Source of the DNA: Tetzosporium hominis
Lineage (GTDB): Bacteria > Bacillota > Bacilli > Bacillales_A > Planococcaceae
Direction of reading: 5' to 3'
Assembly (NCBI RefSeq): GCF_002265435.1
Contig: NZ_NOKQ01000310.1
Span: forward strand, 1 to 64,000
DNA: 64,000 nt
Part shown: one piece after another, positions 36,778 through 45,648 of the stretch
Layout: the number at the start of each line of letters is the position of its first letter
How positions within the stretch are numbered: the stretch's first letter is position 1
Position numbers and translations under genes: made by a program
The notes under the pieces: model-generated
Databases searched by the model: none
Seen by the model: only the letters and a program-made list of their open reading frames with translations
Told to the model about the DNA's origin: nothing

Positions 36778-37373
36778 CATGCACCCTCCTTTAAAATCTT
36801 CCGTGCTTCACTTAGCCTCTGAAACGCAGTGAATAATTCAACAGCCAGAAAAACTAGAGTGAGTAAAGTCAAATAACTAGGGAATAGAATCATAAGTGAA
36901 AAAAGGATAAACCCTTCAGTTCGTTCTGCAAGGCCAGCCTGATAATAAAACGACTTCATCCCTTTTTTCTCTGTCAATGCCCCAACTGTTAAGAATAGTG
37001 TCATCGCCCAGATGATAGAGCACGCTAGTAATAAAAGAGCCCACATCGAATCTGGGTACAAGAACGCTAGTCCAACAATCACACTGATCTCTACAACTCG
37101 GTCATAGCTGATATCTAGCAATGTACCCCAAGCAGATGATTTCGTCTTTCGAGCCATGGAACCATCGACAGCATCTAAAAACCCCGAGAGCCATAAAACG
37201 ACTAAAGCGAGGATAGGTTGGTCAAGATAGATAAAGATTCCCGATGTGACACCAATCACGAACGCGATATGAGTGACTTGAGTAGCCGTCAGACCAACTT
37301 TCAGTAACGAGCTAGCTGTACGGTCAATAAGCGGATCTACATATTTTCGTGCATGGGTATCGAGCATATTCAT
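36777..37373 (-). CDS. CDP-alcohol phosphatidyltransferase family membrane enzyme
   Basis: ATG at 37373 after GGAAAG; an ATG two codons later is also possible. The open frame extends further up but into the divergent gene. 198 residues with about five membrane helices and the complete catalytic motif D-x2-DG-x2-AR-x8-G-x3-D-x3-D in FLDAVDGSMARKTKSSAW-GTLLDISYD. It transfers a phosphatidyl group from a CDP-alcohol, but acceptor is unknown. The length and the neighbouring ABC genes recall E. coli YnjF beside YnjBCD. Divergent from the Lpd-like gene. Confidence 0.85.
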   Translation of the reverse strand: MNMLDTHARKYVDPLIDRTASSLLKVGLTATQVTHIAFVIGVTSGIFIYLDQPILALVVLWLSGFLDAVDGSMARKTKSSAWGTLLDISYDRVVEISVIVGLAFLYPDSMWALLLLACSIIWAMTLFLTVGALTEKKGMKSFYYQAGLAERTEGFILFSLMILFPSYLTLLTLVFLAVELFTAFQRLSEARKILKEGA

Positions 37374-37443
37374 CACGCTTTCCAAAGGAATTATGGTATA
37401 GATTACATTATACACACATTTGACAAGAGAGGTGGTACCCAAG

Positions 37444-38856
37444 ATGACCAAACAAGCAGATTTAGTGATCCTTGGCGCTGGAGCAGCAGGACTGACCGCT
37501 GCGTTCACTGGAGCCGGATTTTCAAAAAAAGTAATCTTGATCGACCAAAATAAGCCAGGCGGAGAATGTACGTGGTCTGGCTGTATCCCGAGTAAGGCCC
37601 TAATTAATAGAGCAAAAGAAATTCATCATGTTCGGAAGTACGTTCCGGAGTACAAAGCAGATACAGCTAAGATCTTACAAGAAGTTCGACACGTAATGGA
37701 ACAGGTCTACGAAAATGAGTCTCCCGAAGTACTTGCAAAATCGGGAATTGAGTTCATTCAAGGGAAAGCCGAATTTCAAGATGCCCACCATCTTGTCGTA
37801 AACGGAGAAACCATTGAAGCTAAAAAAGTGATTATTGCAACGGGCTCAAAACCAGCAGTCCCTCCGATTGAAGGATTGAAAGACGTGCCTTACTTGACGA
37901 ATGAAAACTTGTTTCAACAAGAAACGCTACCTGAAAGCTTGCTAATTTTAGGAGGAGGTCCTATCGGAAGCGAGATGGCTCAAGCTATTGCACGTCTTGG
38001 CACTGAAGTCCATCTCATTGAAAAAGCTCCAGGGATCTTAAGTAACGATGAGCCAGAGCATGCCGCCATGATCAAAAAGCGTCTAGAAGACGAAGGCGTC
38101 ACAGTCTACGTCAACACAGAAGCGAAGTCTGTAAAAGAACAGGAAGGGAAAATCTATTTGACTGTCGAAAAAGAAGGAACCACCTTCGAAGTGACAGCAG
38201 ACAAAATTTTAGTGGCACTTGGAAGACAAGCAACACTAAAAGGATTTGGTCTTGAACACACAGGGGTCGAATTTGATGACAAGAAAATCAAAGTGGATGA
38301 CCATATGGAGACGACTGTAAAAGGCGTCTATGCAATTGGAGATGTGGTTGGACCTTACCAGCTATCGCATATGGCGAATGCGCAAGGAATCACAGCGGCA
38401 CAAGATGCCATCCTACCAATTCGTCGAAAAATCGATTACGCGAATGTTACATGGTGCACCTACACAGACCCTGAGATCGGGCATTCCGGCTTGTCTGAAA
38501 ACGAAGCTCGAAAGAAGCATGGGGATTCTATCCGCGTTTACACGCACTCATTTGACGAGCTTGACCGGGCAAAGACGAAGCCAGAAAACATGGGCAGTGT
38601 AAAGCTGATTCTAGACAAAAAAGGTGAAGTGCTAGGTGCAAGTGTGATTGGAGATCGTGCAGGTGAAATTATTAGCCAGATTCAAACTATCAAAATGCTC
38701 GATATCAACATGGGCAAGATGGCGAGCGTCATCCACCCGTACCCGACATATAGCGAAGTTCTCGTGAAGCTCGGGAAAAAAATTGCAGTCGATAATCTAC
38801 TGAATAAGCCAATTATCAAACAAGTGACAAAATGGCGTGACAAGGAGAGTGACTAA
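37444..38856 (+). CDS. Lpd/MerA-like pyridine nucleotide-disulfide oxidoreductase
   Basis: ATG at 37444, 8 nt after GAGGTGG. 470 residues: FAD motif LVILGAGAAGLTAAF, redox-active disulfide GGECTWSGCIPSKALI, NAD motif LLILGGGPIGSEMAQ, GVYAIGDVVGPYQLSHMA, and the C-terminal HPYPTYSE with the catalytic His-Glu pair. Close in type to dihydrolipoamide dehydrogenase and mercuric reductase, but with no E1/E2 genes and no mercury-binding domain or terminal cysteine pair. First gene of a seven-gene plus-strand unit with a DUF1499 protein, TVP38-like protein and ABC importer. Substrate unknown. Confidence 0.85.
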   Translation: MTKQADLVILGAGAAGLTAAFTGAGFSKKVILIDQNKPGGECTWSGCIPSKALINRAKEIHHVRKYVPEYKADTAKILQEVRHVMEQVYENESPEVLAKSGIEFIQGKAEFQDAHHLVVNGETIEAKKVIIATGSKPAVPPIEGLKDVPYLTNENLFQQETLPESLLILGGGPIGSEMAQAIARLGTEVHLIEKAPGILSNDEPEHAAMIKKRLEDEGVTVYVNTEAKSVKEQEGKIYLTVEKEGTTFEVTADKILVALGRQATLKGFGLEHTGVEFDDKKIKVDDHMETTVKGVYAIGDVVGPYQLSHMANAQGITAAQDAILPIRRKIDYANVTWCTYTDPEIGHSGLSENEARKKHGDSIRVYTHSFDELDRAKTKPENMGSVKLILDKKGEVLGASVIGDRAGEIISQIQTIKMLDINMGKMASVIHPYPTYSEVLVKLGKKIAVDNLLNKPIIKQVTKWRDKESD

Positions 38857-38857
38857 C

Positions 38858-39310
38858 ATGAACTGGAAAGTAGGAGCAGCTCTAACAGGAATCTTATTGA
38901 CAGGAGGCATGATGAAAATGTGGACACCACCAAAAGATCTAGGTGCTGAAAATGGAAAGTTGCGCGATTTGCCAAGCACTCCGAATGCAGTGTCTTCACA
39001 GACAGAGAAAGAGTCGGCCTATATTGAACCGTTTCCATTCCAAGGTTCAGAAGGTGAATCAATCGCACGTCTACTTGAGACGCTGGATTCATTTGACGAA
39101 ATCGAAGTGATGAAACAAGAACCTCGTTATATTCATGCAGTTGCGACTACTAAACTAATGCGTTTTAAGGATGACCTTGAGTTTGCTGTAGTAGAAGGCG
39201 AAGATGTGATCCATGTTCGCTCAGGTTCTCGGATTGGCTATTCTGACGGAGGCGTCAATCGAAAACGGTTAGAACAGATTCGGTCTCGCTACTTGGATGA
39301 TCAAAAATGA
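38858..39310 (+). CDS. DUF1499 family exported protein
   Basis: ATG at 38858 after AAGGAG, 1 nt past the previous stop. 150 residues: a short hydrophobic N-terminus (VGAALTGILLTGGMM) likely an uncleaved anchor, then a linker, then the DUF1499 pattern RYIHAVATTKLMRFKDDLEF and EDVIHVRSGSRIGYSDGGVNRKRLEQIR. DUF1499 is often found by TVP38 proteins and flavoproteins; function unknown. Coupled to the next gene by an ATGA overlap. Confidence 0.75.
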   Translation: MNWKVGAALTGILLTGGMMKMWTPPKDLGAENGKLRDLPSTPNAVSSQTEKESAYIEPFPFQGSEGESIARLLETLDSFDEIEVMKQEPRYIHAVATTKLMRFKDDLEFAVVEGEDVIHVRSGSRIGYSDGGVNRKRLEQIRSRYLDDQK

Positions 39311-39960
39311 CACGCTCCAAAAAGCTTGTCATTAGCTTACTAGCTGGATTTCTTTTACTAGCGGTTATTGTGAATAATGTTCCTGCATTTTCTGCTGAAG
39401 AACTCTCTAGATGGATTGAATCTCTTGGTCCCTTGGCTCCTGTCCTCTATATCGCTATCTATGCGTTGCGTCCACTCATTTTCTTTCCTGCTTCGATTTT
39501 GACGTTAACAGGAGGAATCTTATTTGGAGCGTGGTTTGGGACGCTCTACACTTTAATTGGAGCTACGCTCAGTGCTATTGTTGGCTATTTCATGGCGGAA
39601 CGTCTCAGAGCGCTGTGGGGAAAAGGTGTTCCCGGAACACGTTTGGCAGCTGCACAAAAACAAATGGAAACGAATGGTTTTCTCTACGTACTTTGGTTCC
39701 GTCTCGTTCCCTTTTTAAATTTTGATGTGGTCAGTTATTTAGCAGGAGCCGCGAGGGTGAAATGGATTCCTTACATCACAGCCACGATTTTAGGAATGCT
39801 GCCAGGAACGATTGCTTACAATTTCTTGGGAGGAAGTTTACTCGATGGAGACTGGCGTGTCATATCAGCAGCAGTAATTGTCGTCATACTGTTCACACTG
39901 GCCAGTTGGTTGTTAAAAAATCGGATGGCGAAAAAATCAGACGGGGGAGGAGATTTATGA
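39307..39960 (+). CDS. TVP38/TMEM64 (DedA-like) membrane protein
   Basis: ATGA overlap with the previous gene. 217 residues, about six hydrophobic segments. It has the VTT-domain features ALRPLIFFPASILTLTGGILFGAWFGTLYTLIGATLSAIVGYFMAERL and LWFRLVPFLNFDVVSYLAGAARV. The family is now linked to lipid scrambling or lipid-carrier transport across the membrane. That suits a cluster with a phosphatidyltransferase (inference). Confidence 0.85.
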   Translation: MTRSKKLVISLLAGFLLLAVIVNNVPAFSAEELSRWIESLGPLAPVLYIAIYALRPLIFFPASILTLTGGILFGAWFGTLYTLIGATLSAIVGYFMAERLRALWGKGVPGTRLAAAQKQMETNGFLYVLWFRLVPFLNFDVVSYLAGAARVKWIPYITATILGMLPGTIAYNFLGGSLLDGDWRVISAAVIVVILFTLASWLLKNRMAKKSDGGGDL

Positions 39961-41183
39961 AAAAGCTATTTGTGTTGGGGATTCTAGGAACTCTTTTCAT
40001 TGGAGGTTGTACTGAACAAACTGTACAACAGGAAGTAGATCTCAATCAAGAATGGTCAACATTTGAAGAACAAGCGAAGGGTACAGAAGTGAATCTTTAT
40101 ATGTGGGGAGGAAGCGATTCCATCAACCAGTATTTTGATGAGTGGGTGATTCCACGAGTGGAAGAGACCTATGACATCACATTGAACCGAGTTCCTGTGA
40201 CAGATACTAAAGAAATATTAACTCAAGTATTAGACGAAAAGACAGCAGGTAAAAATGAAGGCAGTATCGACATCATGTGGATCAACGGAGAAAACTTCAA
40301 AACAGCAAAAGACAATGACTTACTAGGTAAGCCTTTCTCTGATAAATTACCGAATGTCCAGAACTTAATTGACTTGGAAGTTCCCCAGATAGCATCTGAC
40401 TTTGGGATTCCTGTGGAGAATTTGCAAGCTCCTTGGGGCACCGCTCAGTTTGTCATGACATACGATGGAGCACGTTCCAATTATCCAACATCACTTGCTG
40501 AATTAGAAGAATATGTGCAACAAAACCCAGGAAAATTTACATATCCCGCATTGCCTGACTTTACAGGAAGTGCATTTGTCCGCCATGTCCTCTATCAAGA
40601 GGTGGGCAGCGAGGCGTTCTTTGAAGAACCGTTGATGGAACGTGAAAAAGTCGAAGAACTTTTAGAGCCTGTATGGAGTTATCTGAATGATCTTGAACCT
40701 TATTTATGGCGTCAGGGAGAGACCTACCCTGAAAGTCTCGCTCGTCTAGACCAACTATATGCGAATGGGGAAGTGGACTTCACGATGGCCTATGATCCGA
40801 TAAAAGCAGCAGCCGAAGTTCAAAACGGACGTTTTCCAGAATCCACCCGAAATTTTATCTGGGAAGAAGGAACGCTTTCAAACACTCATTACTTAGCGAT
40901 ACCGTATAATTCTCCGAATCCACAAGGAGCTCTAGTTGTCATCAATGAACTCCTATCTGCAGAAGCACAGGCGGCGAAGATGGACCCAGCCAACTGGGGA
41001 GATCTGCCGGTCGTGGAGCTAGCAAAACTATCTGAGGAAGAGCAAGAGCTCTTTACCGCAATTGATTTAGGAGAAGCGACGGTACCGATCAGTGAGATGG
41101 AACAAAATCGTCTACCTGAAATTCCTTCGATCTATGTTGAGTGGATTGAGGAAAGTTGGCTTGAACATGTGGCGCAGGAATAA
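39957..41183 (+). CDS. YnjB-like ABC substrate-binding lipoprotein
   Basis: ATG at 39957 after GGGGAGGAG, ATGA-coupled to the TVP38 gene. 408 residues with lipobox IGGC (C18). The body is a class of extracellular solute-binding protein: VNLYMWGGSDSINQYFDEWV, GSIDIMWINGENFKTAKDNDLL, LQAPWGTAQFVMTYDGA and FTMAYDPIKAAAEVQNG. These features, especially WxNGENF and PWGxAQ, match my memory of E. coli YnjB. Ligand unknown; related sets have been called thiamine, spermidine or iron importers without proof. Confidence 0.78.
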   Translation: MKKLFVLGILGTLFIGGCTEQTVQQEVDLNQEWSTFEEQAKGTEVNLYMWGGSDSINQYFDEWVIPRVEETYDITLNRVPVTDTKEILTQVLDEKTAGKNEGSIDIMWINGENFKTAKDNDLLGKPFSDKLPNVQNLIDLEVPQIASDFGIPVENLQAPWGTAQFVMTYDGARSNYPTSLAELEEYVQQNPGKFTYPALPDFTGSAFVRHVLYQEVGSEAFFEEPLMEREKVEELLEPVWSYLNDLEPYLWRQGETYPESLARLDQLYANGEVDFTMAYDPIKAAAEVQNGRFPESTRNFIWEEGTLSNTHYLAIPYNSPNPQGALVVINELLSAEAQAAKMDPANWGDLPVVELAKLSEEEQELFTAIDLGEATVPISEMEQNRLPEIPSIYVEWIEESWLEHVAQE

Positions 41184-42039
41184 GTATGCACTGTTAGTCT
41201 TGCCTGCATTGCTTCTTACAATCACGCTGTTCTTCGGCGGATTGGCAGATGGGTTGTTGAAAAGCTTTGGCTATTTTCCAGCAATCGGACAAGAGACGTT
41301 GCATCTTTCATTTTATCAACAAGCCCTTACAGAACGTGCGTTTCAAGACTCTCTACTTCTGACTGTGCGAGTTGCTCTCTTATCTACTATCTTTGCAACA
41401 ATCTTAGGTATAGTTCTTGCTCTTGTCTTGTATACATTCCAACTGCGCTCAAAGCGACCTTGGTTGTTCCGCTTGCTACAGCTGCCTCTGACTATCCCGC
41501 ATCTCGCAGCAGGGTATTTTATGGTGTTAGTGCTATCTCAAAGTGGCTTGATTGCTCGACTGGCCCACACAGTCGGATGGATCGATGCTCCGGCTAAGTT
41601 TCCGGTAATGGTCAATGATGCTTTCGGTTGGGGGATGGTCATTACATACACATGGAAAGAAGCACCCTTTGTTGCTCTTTTACTGTATCCAGTGTTGGCG
41701 AGAATCGGTAGTGGTTGGTATGACACGGCTCGAATCTATGGAGCACGTCCTTGGAACTACATTTCCACTGTGTTACTTCCAGCTATCCGACCCGCACTGC
41801 TTACGGCAAGTTTGATTGTGTTTGTTTACACGTTGACTGCATTTGAAGTTCCGTATCTACTAGGTGTGACTTATCCGGCCACTTTGCCCGTATATGCTTA
41901 TCAGCTCTATACTAGTGGCAATTTTGAAGACCGCTCACAAGCACTTGCCATCTTCTGGTTACTTACAGTAGTAACGTTTGTATTTGGTTTGATTGCTTAC
42001 CGTTTGTATCGCAAGAGTTATGATCGGGGGTGGGAATGA
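41167..42039 (+). CDS. ABC transporter permease, first half (YnjC-like)
   Basis: ATG at 41167, overlapping the binding-protein gene by 17 nt; a GAGGAAAG site lies about 11 nt upstream. 290 residues with about six membrane helices and an EAA-type loop (DTARIYGARPWNYISTVLLPAI). E. coli YnjC is a single, double-length permease (from memory); here the two halves are separate genes. Overlaps the next gene by 4 nt. Confidence 0.85.
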   Translation: MWRRNKYALLVLPALLLTITLFFGGLADGLLKSFGYFPAIGQETLHLSFYQQALTERAFQDSLLLTVRVALLSTIFATILGIVLALVLYTFQLRSKRPWLFRLLQLPLTIPHLAAGYFMVLVLSQSGLIARLAHTVGWIDAPAKFPVMVNDAFGWGMVITYTWKEAPFVALLLYPVLARIGSGWYDTARIYGARPWNYISTVLLPAIRPALLTASLIVFVYTLTAFEVPYLLGVTYPATLPVYAYQLYTSGNFEDRSQALAIFWLLTVVTFVFGLIAYRLYRKSYDRGWE

Positions 42040-42842
42040 TGCGAAGTCTCCGCCTACCTTATAGTGTATTGGTTTTACTCTGTTTTCTCTTTGTGCTCCC
42101 GTTTGTCCCAGCACTCCTTGCAAGTTTAGGAGGCGTCTGGAGATTTCCTCTCGTGATTCCAGAAGGCTGGAGTTTTCGTGCTTGGGATGCGGTGTTTCGA
42201 GCAAATTCCGGCACACTTTCAGCAATCTGGACGAGCCTCTGGATCGCGTTTTGTGTCACGATGATCAATGTATTGGTGAGTGTTCCAGCAGCCTATGCCC
42301 TTGTAAGAGGGAATCTGCGTTTTCGTGCGGCTATAGAAGCAGTACTCCTGGCTCCTATTTTTGTCCCCGCTTTAGCGGCAGTAATGGGAATCCATCTAAC
42401 GTTTCTACGGCTAGGACTCACAGAGACAGTTCTTGGTGTTATTCTAGTCCATCTAGCTCCATCCATGCCGTATGTTATACGAGCCGCCATGATCAGTTTT
42501 GAAACGATGAACCGAGAGACAGAACAAGCTGCACAGCTGCTGGGAGCCGGGCCATGGAATCGCTTCTTATTCGTAATACTCCCACATTTGAGGGCAGGTC
42601 TCGTTGCAGGAGTGACACTCAGTATGCTGATCTCGCTTAGCCAATACAGCGTGACCCTATTGATAGGGGGCGGCCAAGTCGTTACACTTCCAATCTTGTT
42701 GTACCCTTATATCAGTGGTGGGGACACGTCAATTGGATCGGCATACACACTCGTATTCTCTGCCATAGCATTGTTACTGGTAATTGTTCTCGATGTGGGG
42801 CTGCGTGGTCATTATAGAAAGAAAGGGAGGAGTCGAGTGTGA
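42036..42842 (+). CDS. ABC transporter permease, second half (YnjC-like)
   Basis: ATG at 42036 forms an ATGA overlap with the previous stop and follows GGGGGTGGGA. 268 residues, about six membrane helices, with the EAA loop ETEQAAQLLGAGPWNRFLFVILPHLRAG. Pairs with the permease before it to make the channel. Confidence 0.85.
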   Translation: MMRSLRLPYSVLVLLCFLFVLPFVPALLASLGGVWRFPLVIPEGWSFRAWDAVFRANSGTLSAIWTSLWIAFCVTMINVLVSVPAAYALVRGNLRFRAAIEAVLLAPIFVPALAAVMGIHLTFLRLGLTETVLGVILVHLAPSMPYVIRAAMISFETMNRETEQAAQLLGAGPWNRFLFVILPHLRAGLVAGVTLSMLISLSQYSVTLLIGGGQVVTLPILLYPYISGGDTSIGSAYTLVFSAIALLLVIVLDVGLRGHYRKKGRSRV

Positions 42843-43837
42843 CGGTCCTTCGTCTAGAAGAAGTTGAAAAAACGTATAATAGCGAGTTTACTCTTGCTCC
42901 TCTTGAGTTAGCCATTGAAGAAGGGGAGTTCTTTACATTAATCGGACCCTCTGGTTGCGGGAAGACGACCTTATTGAAAGTGATTGCAGGACTTGTAACG
43001 CCTGACCGTGGAACCCTATATCATAAAGGTCATGACATTACAGAAGTTTTAGCTGAGAAACGGCACTTTGCGATGATGTTTCAGCAACCGCATCTTTTTC
43101 CGCATATGACCGTAGAACAAAACGTAAGCTTTGGGTTACGAATGAAGAAAGTGCCGAAATTGGAACGAACTCGGAAAGCGAAGGAAGCCCTTCGTCAAGT
43201 TGGGCTGGAGGCGTTTCTGAATCGCTATCCCAGTGAGTTGTCGGGTGGTCAACAGCAGCGTGTGTCGCTTGCTAGGGCACTCGTCGTCGAACCTGAACTA
43301 CTTCTTCTAGATGAGCCATTCAGTGCACTAGATCCTCAGTTGAAAGACGAGATGCAGCAGTTAGTGAAGCAATTGCAAAAACAACTCAGGATCACAACCA
43401 TTTGTGTGACCCATGATCAGGAAGAAGCGTTTCTACTATCTGACCGCATGGCCGTGATGAAGGAAGGCGAAATTCTGCAAGTGGGAGCTCCTCATATGCT
43501 CTATAGCCATCCTGAAACTCGAGAAGTTGCAAGGTTTCTTGGGCATGAGAATGTGTTTACTGCTCAAGAAGCAGCTGCGTTGAATCCGTTGATACCAACA
43601 GTTCGAGACAATCAACTAGTAGTCATTCCTTCTGAAGCGATACGATTTGAGGAAACAGGAACCCTCGGCGTGATACGACAGATTCAACTGCAAAAAGATA
43701 CCGCGCTAGTTACGGTAGCTGTGTCTGAACTTGAAGTGGTCGCAAAAGTTTGGGCTTCTCAAGCTTCTCGCTATCAACTGGGAGATCAAGTATTTACTAC
43801 ATTTGCACCTGATGCTGTCCATCTGATTCCAAACTAA
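42839..43837 (+). CDS. ABC transporter ATP-binding protein (YnjD-like)
   Basis: GTG at 42839 after AGGGAGGAG, overlapping the permease stop. 332 residues: Walker A GPSGCGKTT, signature LSGGQQQRVSLARAL, Walker B LLLLDEPFSALD, His-loop VTHDQEEA. A C-terminal TOBE-like beta domain (about 235-332) is of the type found in iron, thiamine, polyamine and sulfate importers. Last gene of the cluster, followed by a terminator. Confidence 0.88.
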   Translation: MTVLRLEEVEKTYNSEFTLAPLELAIEEGEFFTLIGPSGCGKTTLLKVIAGLVTPDRGTLYHKGHDITEVLAEKRHFAMMFQQPHLFPHMTVEQNVSFGLRMKKVPKLERTRKAKEALRQVGLEAFLNRYPSELSGGQQQRVSLARALVVEPELLLLDEPFSALDPQLKDEMQQLVKQLQKQLRITTICVTHDQEEAFLLSDRMAVMKEGEILQVGAPHMLYSHPETREVARFLGHENVFTAQEAAALNPLIPTVRDNQLVVIPSEAIRFEETGTLGVIRQIQLQKDTALVTVAVSELEVVAKVWASQASRYQLGDQVFTTFAPDAVHLIPN

Positions 43838-43838
43838 A

Positions 43839-43868
43839 AGCGATGCGGATTTCCGCATCGCTTGTTTG
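43839..43868. terminator. Terminator between convergent genes
   Basis: AAGCGATGCGGA and TCCGCATCGCTT form a 12-bp perfect stem around a T-rich loop; serves the ABC cluster and the convergent DUF3055 gene. Confidence 0.85.
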
Positions 43869-44135
43869 TTAGTTTAACAGTTCGCGTAAATAGTCACGCA
43901 GTTCTTCTGCTTCTTCCGCATTGCGATTAAACGCATGCTCCAGATAGCCTTCTTCTTCGATATCGTCTGGTCCAATGATTGCCATCCGGTTGAACTGGAT
44001 GTCCATCACCAAAACTTTTCCAAAGAAACGAGTGCTCTGAAGGATAGCTAAGTCATAGCGCTGTGTCTCTCCTGTAAAGCTGACAAACCGTGTTTTCGTG
44101 TCTTCTACATCATCATATAAATAAAAGCGTTCCAT
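43869..44135 (-). CDS. DUF3055 family protein
   Basis: ATG at 44135, 6 nt after GAGGTG. 88 residues: MERFYLYDDVEDTKTRFVSFTGETQRYDLAILQSTRFFGKVLVMDI fits the DUF3055 (SAV0927-like) fold known only structurally. Acidic C-terminal helix. No function assigned. Divergent from yutE. Confidence 0.75.
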   Translation of the reverse strand: MERFYLYDDVEDTKTRFVSFTGETQRYDLAILQSTRFFGKVLVMDIQFNRMAIIGPDDIEEEGYLEHAFNRNAEEAEELRDYLRELLN

Positions 44136-44217
44136 GCTCTTCACCTCAAGTTCTAGTCAGCTCTATGGTACTATAGAGGAGAGACGTATTCAACTGAATG
44201 AAACAGGAGGAAGTTCT

Positions 44218-44679
44218 ATGTACTTTGTAGATCGAAAGCGAATTGAAGTGATTGCCAGCCATTTAGAAGAGCTACTGGCTGTCTATGAGAACAAGCAGCA
44301 ATGGGAATCGTATCCGGAAAGTCACTTGATTTTGGAGCGCGTCACAGGCTCTGTCATTGAATCGATCTTGGATATCGGGAATGCGATGATTGACGGCTTT
44401 ATCATGCGAGATCCTGGAAGCTATGACGACATCATCGATATTTTGGTTGATGAAAAAGTGGTCACTGCTGATATGGAACAAGGTCTTAAAGAAATCGTGG
44501 GCCTCCGCAAAGAAGTGGTCCGTGAATACTATGCAGTCGACCGTGACAATGTGGCAAAAGTGTTCGATGCCAACTTATCGGTCATTCGTGCTTTTCCTGG
44601 TCAAGTGCGTAAATACTTAGTGAATGAATTGGGTCCCGTTTCAGCTTTCTTACCGGAGGATTCCAATGTTCAGCTATAA
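44218..44679 (+). CDS. yutE: YutE, DUF86/HepT-like protein without the catalytic His
   Basis: ATG at 44218 after CAGGAGGAAG. 153 residues, all helical: DIGNAMIDGFIMRDPGSYDDIIDILVDEKVV and LRKEVVREYYAVDRD. HepT/HEPN toxins have RNxxVHxY here; in this protein the His position is Arg (VVREYY), so RNase activity is unlikely. B. subtilis YutE also lacks it, so this is a housekeeping relative and not a toxin. No antitoxin MNT gene is adjacent. Overlaps yutF. Confidence 0.85.
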   Translation: MYFVDRKRIEVIASHLEELLAVYENKQQWESYPESHLILERVTGSVIESILDIGNAMIDGFIMRDPGSYDDIIDILVDEKVVTADMEQGLKEIVGLRKEVVREYYAVDRDNVAKVFDANLSVIRAFPGQVRKYLVNELGPVSAFLPEDSNVQL

Positions 44680-45427
44680 CACCGTGTGCTTTGATTTAGA
44701 CGGCACTGTCTACAAAGGAGTCGAACCGATTCCTGAAGCAGTCGCTTTTATCAAGCATTTGAAATCTCAAGGTATTGAACCGTTCTATATCACCAACAAT
44801 GCTTCTATGACTCGTACGCAGCTCAAAGAAAAGCTGGCAGGATTCGGAGTGGAGACAACTGAGAGTCATATTTACACGTCCGGTATGGCTGCGGCTCATT
44901 TCGTCAAACGCGATTATCCAGATGCATCTGTCTATGTTATCGGCACACAAGCACTACGTGACGAATTGTCTTCAGTAGGGCTGACTTTAGTCGATAAAGG
45001 TGCAGATGCGGTTGTGATGGGTATCGATAAAGACATCAATTATATGAAGCTTGCCCAGGCATGTCTGGAAGTTCGAGCAGGGGCTACTTTGATTGCGACC
45101 AATCCTGACCATGCATTTCCTTCGCACCAAGGATTTCTTCCTGGCAACGGCGCATTTGTTAGACTCGTGGAGTATTCAACGGAAACACCGGCTATCTTTT
45201 GTGGAAAACCGTCTCCTATCATGTTGGAACTGATTCAACAGCAGACCGGGAGTACAAAAGAAGAGATGGTCTTGATCGGAGATAATATGAAGACAGACCT
45301 GCAAGCAGGTGTGGACTTCGGAATTGCGACGATTCATGTCAACTCAGGTGTCGACCGACCCGAAACTATCCGGGCGAGCGGTATGAACATCACTCGGTTT
45401 GTTGAAACAGCAGCAGAATTAATGTAG
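44666..45427 (+). CDS. yutF: HAD-IIA family sugar/nucleotide phosphatase YutF
   Basis: ATG at 44666 after CCGGAGG, inside the last codons of yutE. 253 residues: NTVCFDLDGTVYKGVEPIPEA (DxDGT nucleophile), YITNNASMTRTQL, GKPSPIML (catalytic Lys) and LIGDNMKTDLQAG. NagD/AraL-type HAD phosphatase with a C2 cap; substrates of relatives include AMP, UMP and sugar phosphates. Confidence 0.9.
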   Translation: MFSYNTVCFDLDGTVYKGVEPIPEAVAFIKHLKSQGIEPFYITNNASMTRTQLKEKLAGFGVETTESHIYTSGMAAAHFVKRDYPDASVYVIGTQALRDELSSVGLTLVDKGADAVVMGIDKDINYMKLAQACLEVRAGATLIATNPDHAFPSHQGFLPGNGAFVRLVEYSTETPAIFCGKPSPIMLELIQQQTGSTKEEMVLIGDNMKTDLQAGVDFGIATIHVNSGVDRPETIRASGMNITRFVETAAELM

Positions 45428-45488
45428 TGAAATACCTAGAAAAGGCTAATTAGTAACATAAAATTTGTTGAAGAAAAATAGTTAAAAG

Positions 45489-45574
45489 GTGAGTAGGGGT
45501 GACTCCAGCGGGATTAAAAGCGGAAGCTGAGACCTTGGCTCAGCCCGCGCCCGCGGAACGCTTCCCCTACTCAC
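45489..45574. repeat. Palindromic repeat A, copy 3 (inverted)
   Basis: GTGAGTAGGGG ... CCCCTACTCAC, perfectly complementary outer arms. The inside is the reverse complement of copy 2: TGACTCCAGCGGG, GCGGAAGCTGAGACC-TT-GGCTCAG and CCCGCGCCCGCGGAACGCTT. Confidence 0.85.
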
Positions 45575-45587
45575 AAAGTAGTACACG

Positions 45588-45623
45588 AAAAGGCAGATTC
45601 TCATTAATTGAGAACCTGCCTTT
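45588..45623 (-). terminator. Terminator of yuzB
   Basis: AAAGGCAG-x-TTCTC and GAGAA-x-CTGCCTTT pair around ATTAATT. In the minus direction it runs into T's and then repeat A copy 3, the same hairpin-plus-palindrome order as at 19.0 and 35.5 kb. Confidence 0.8.
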
Positions 45624-45648
45624 AGCTAATTGTTTTCCAGAATTTCTG

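Noticed and set aside
44218-44679. HepT-like HEPN toxin of a toxin-antitoxin pair
   Set aside because: The catalytic His is Arg, there is no MNT antitoxin beside it, and it is the conserved housekeeping YutE.
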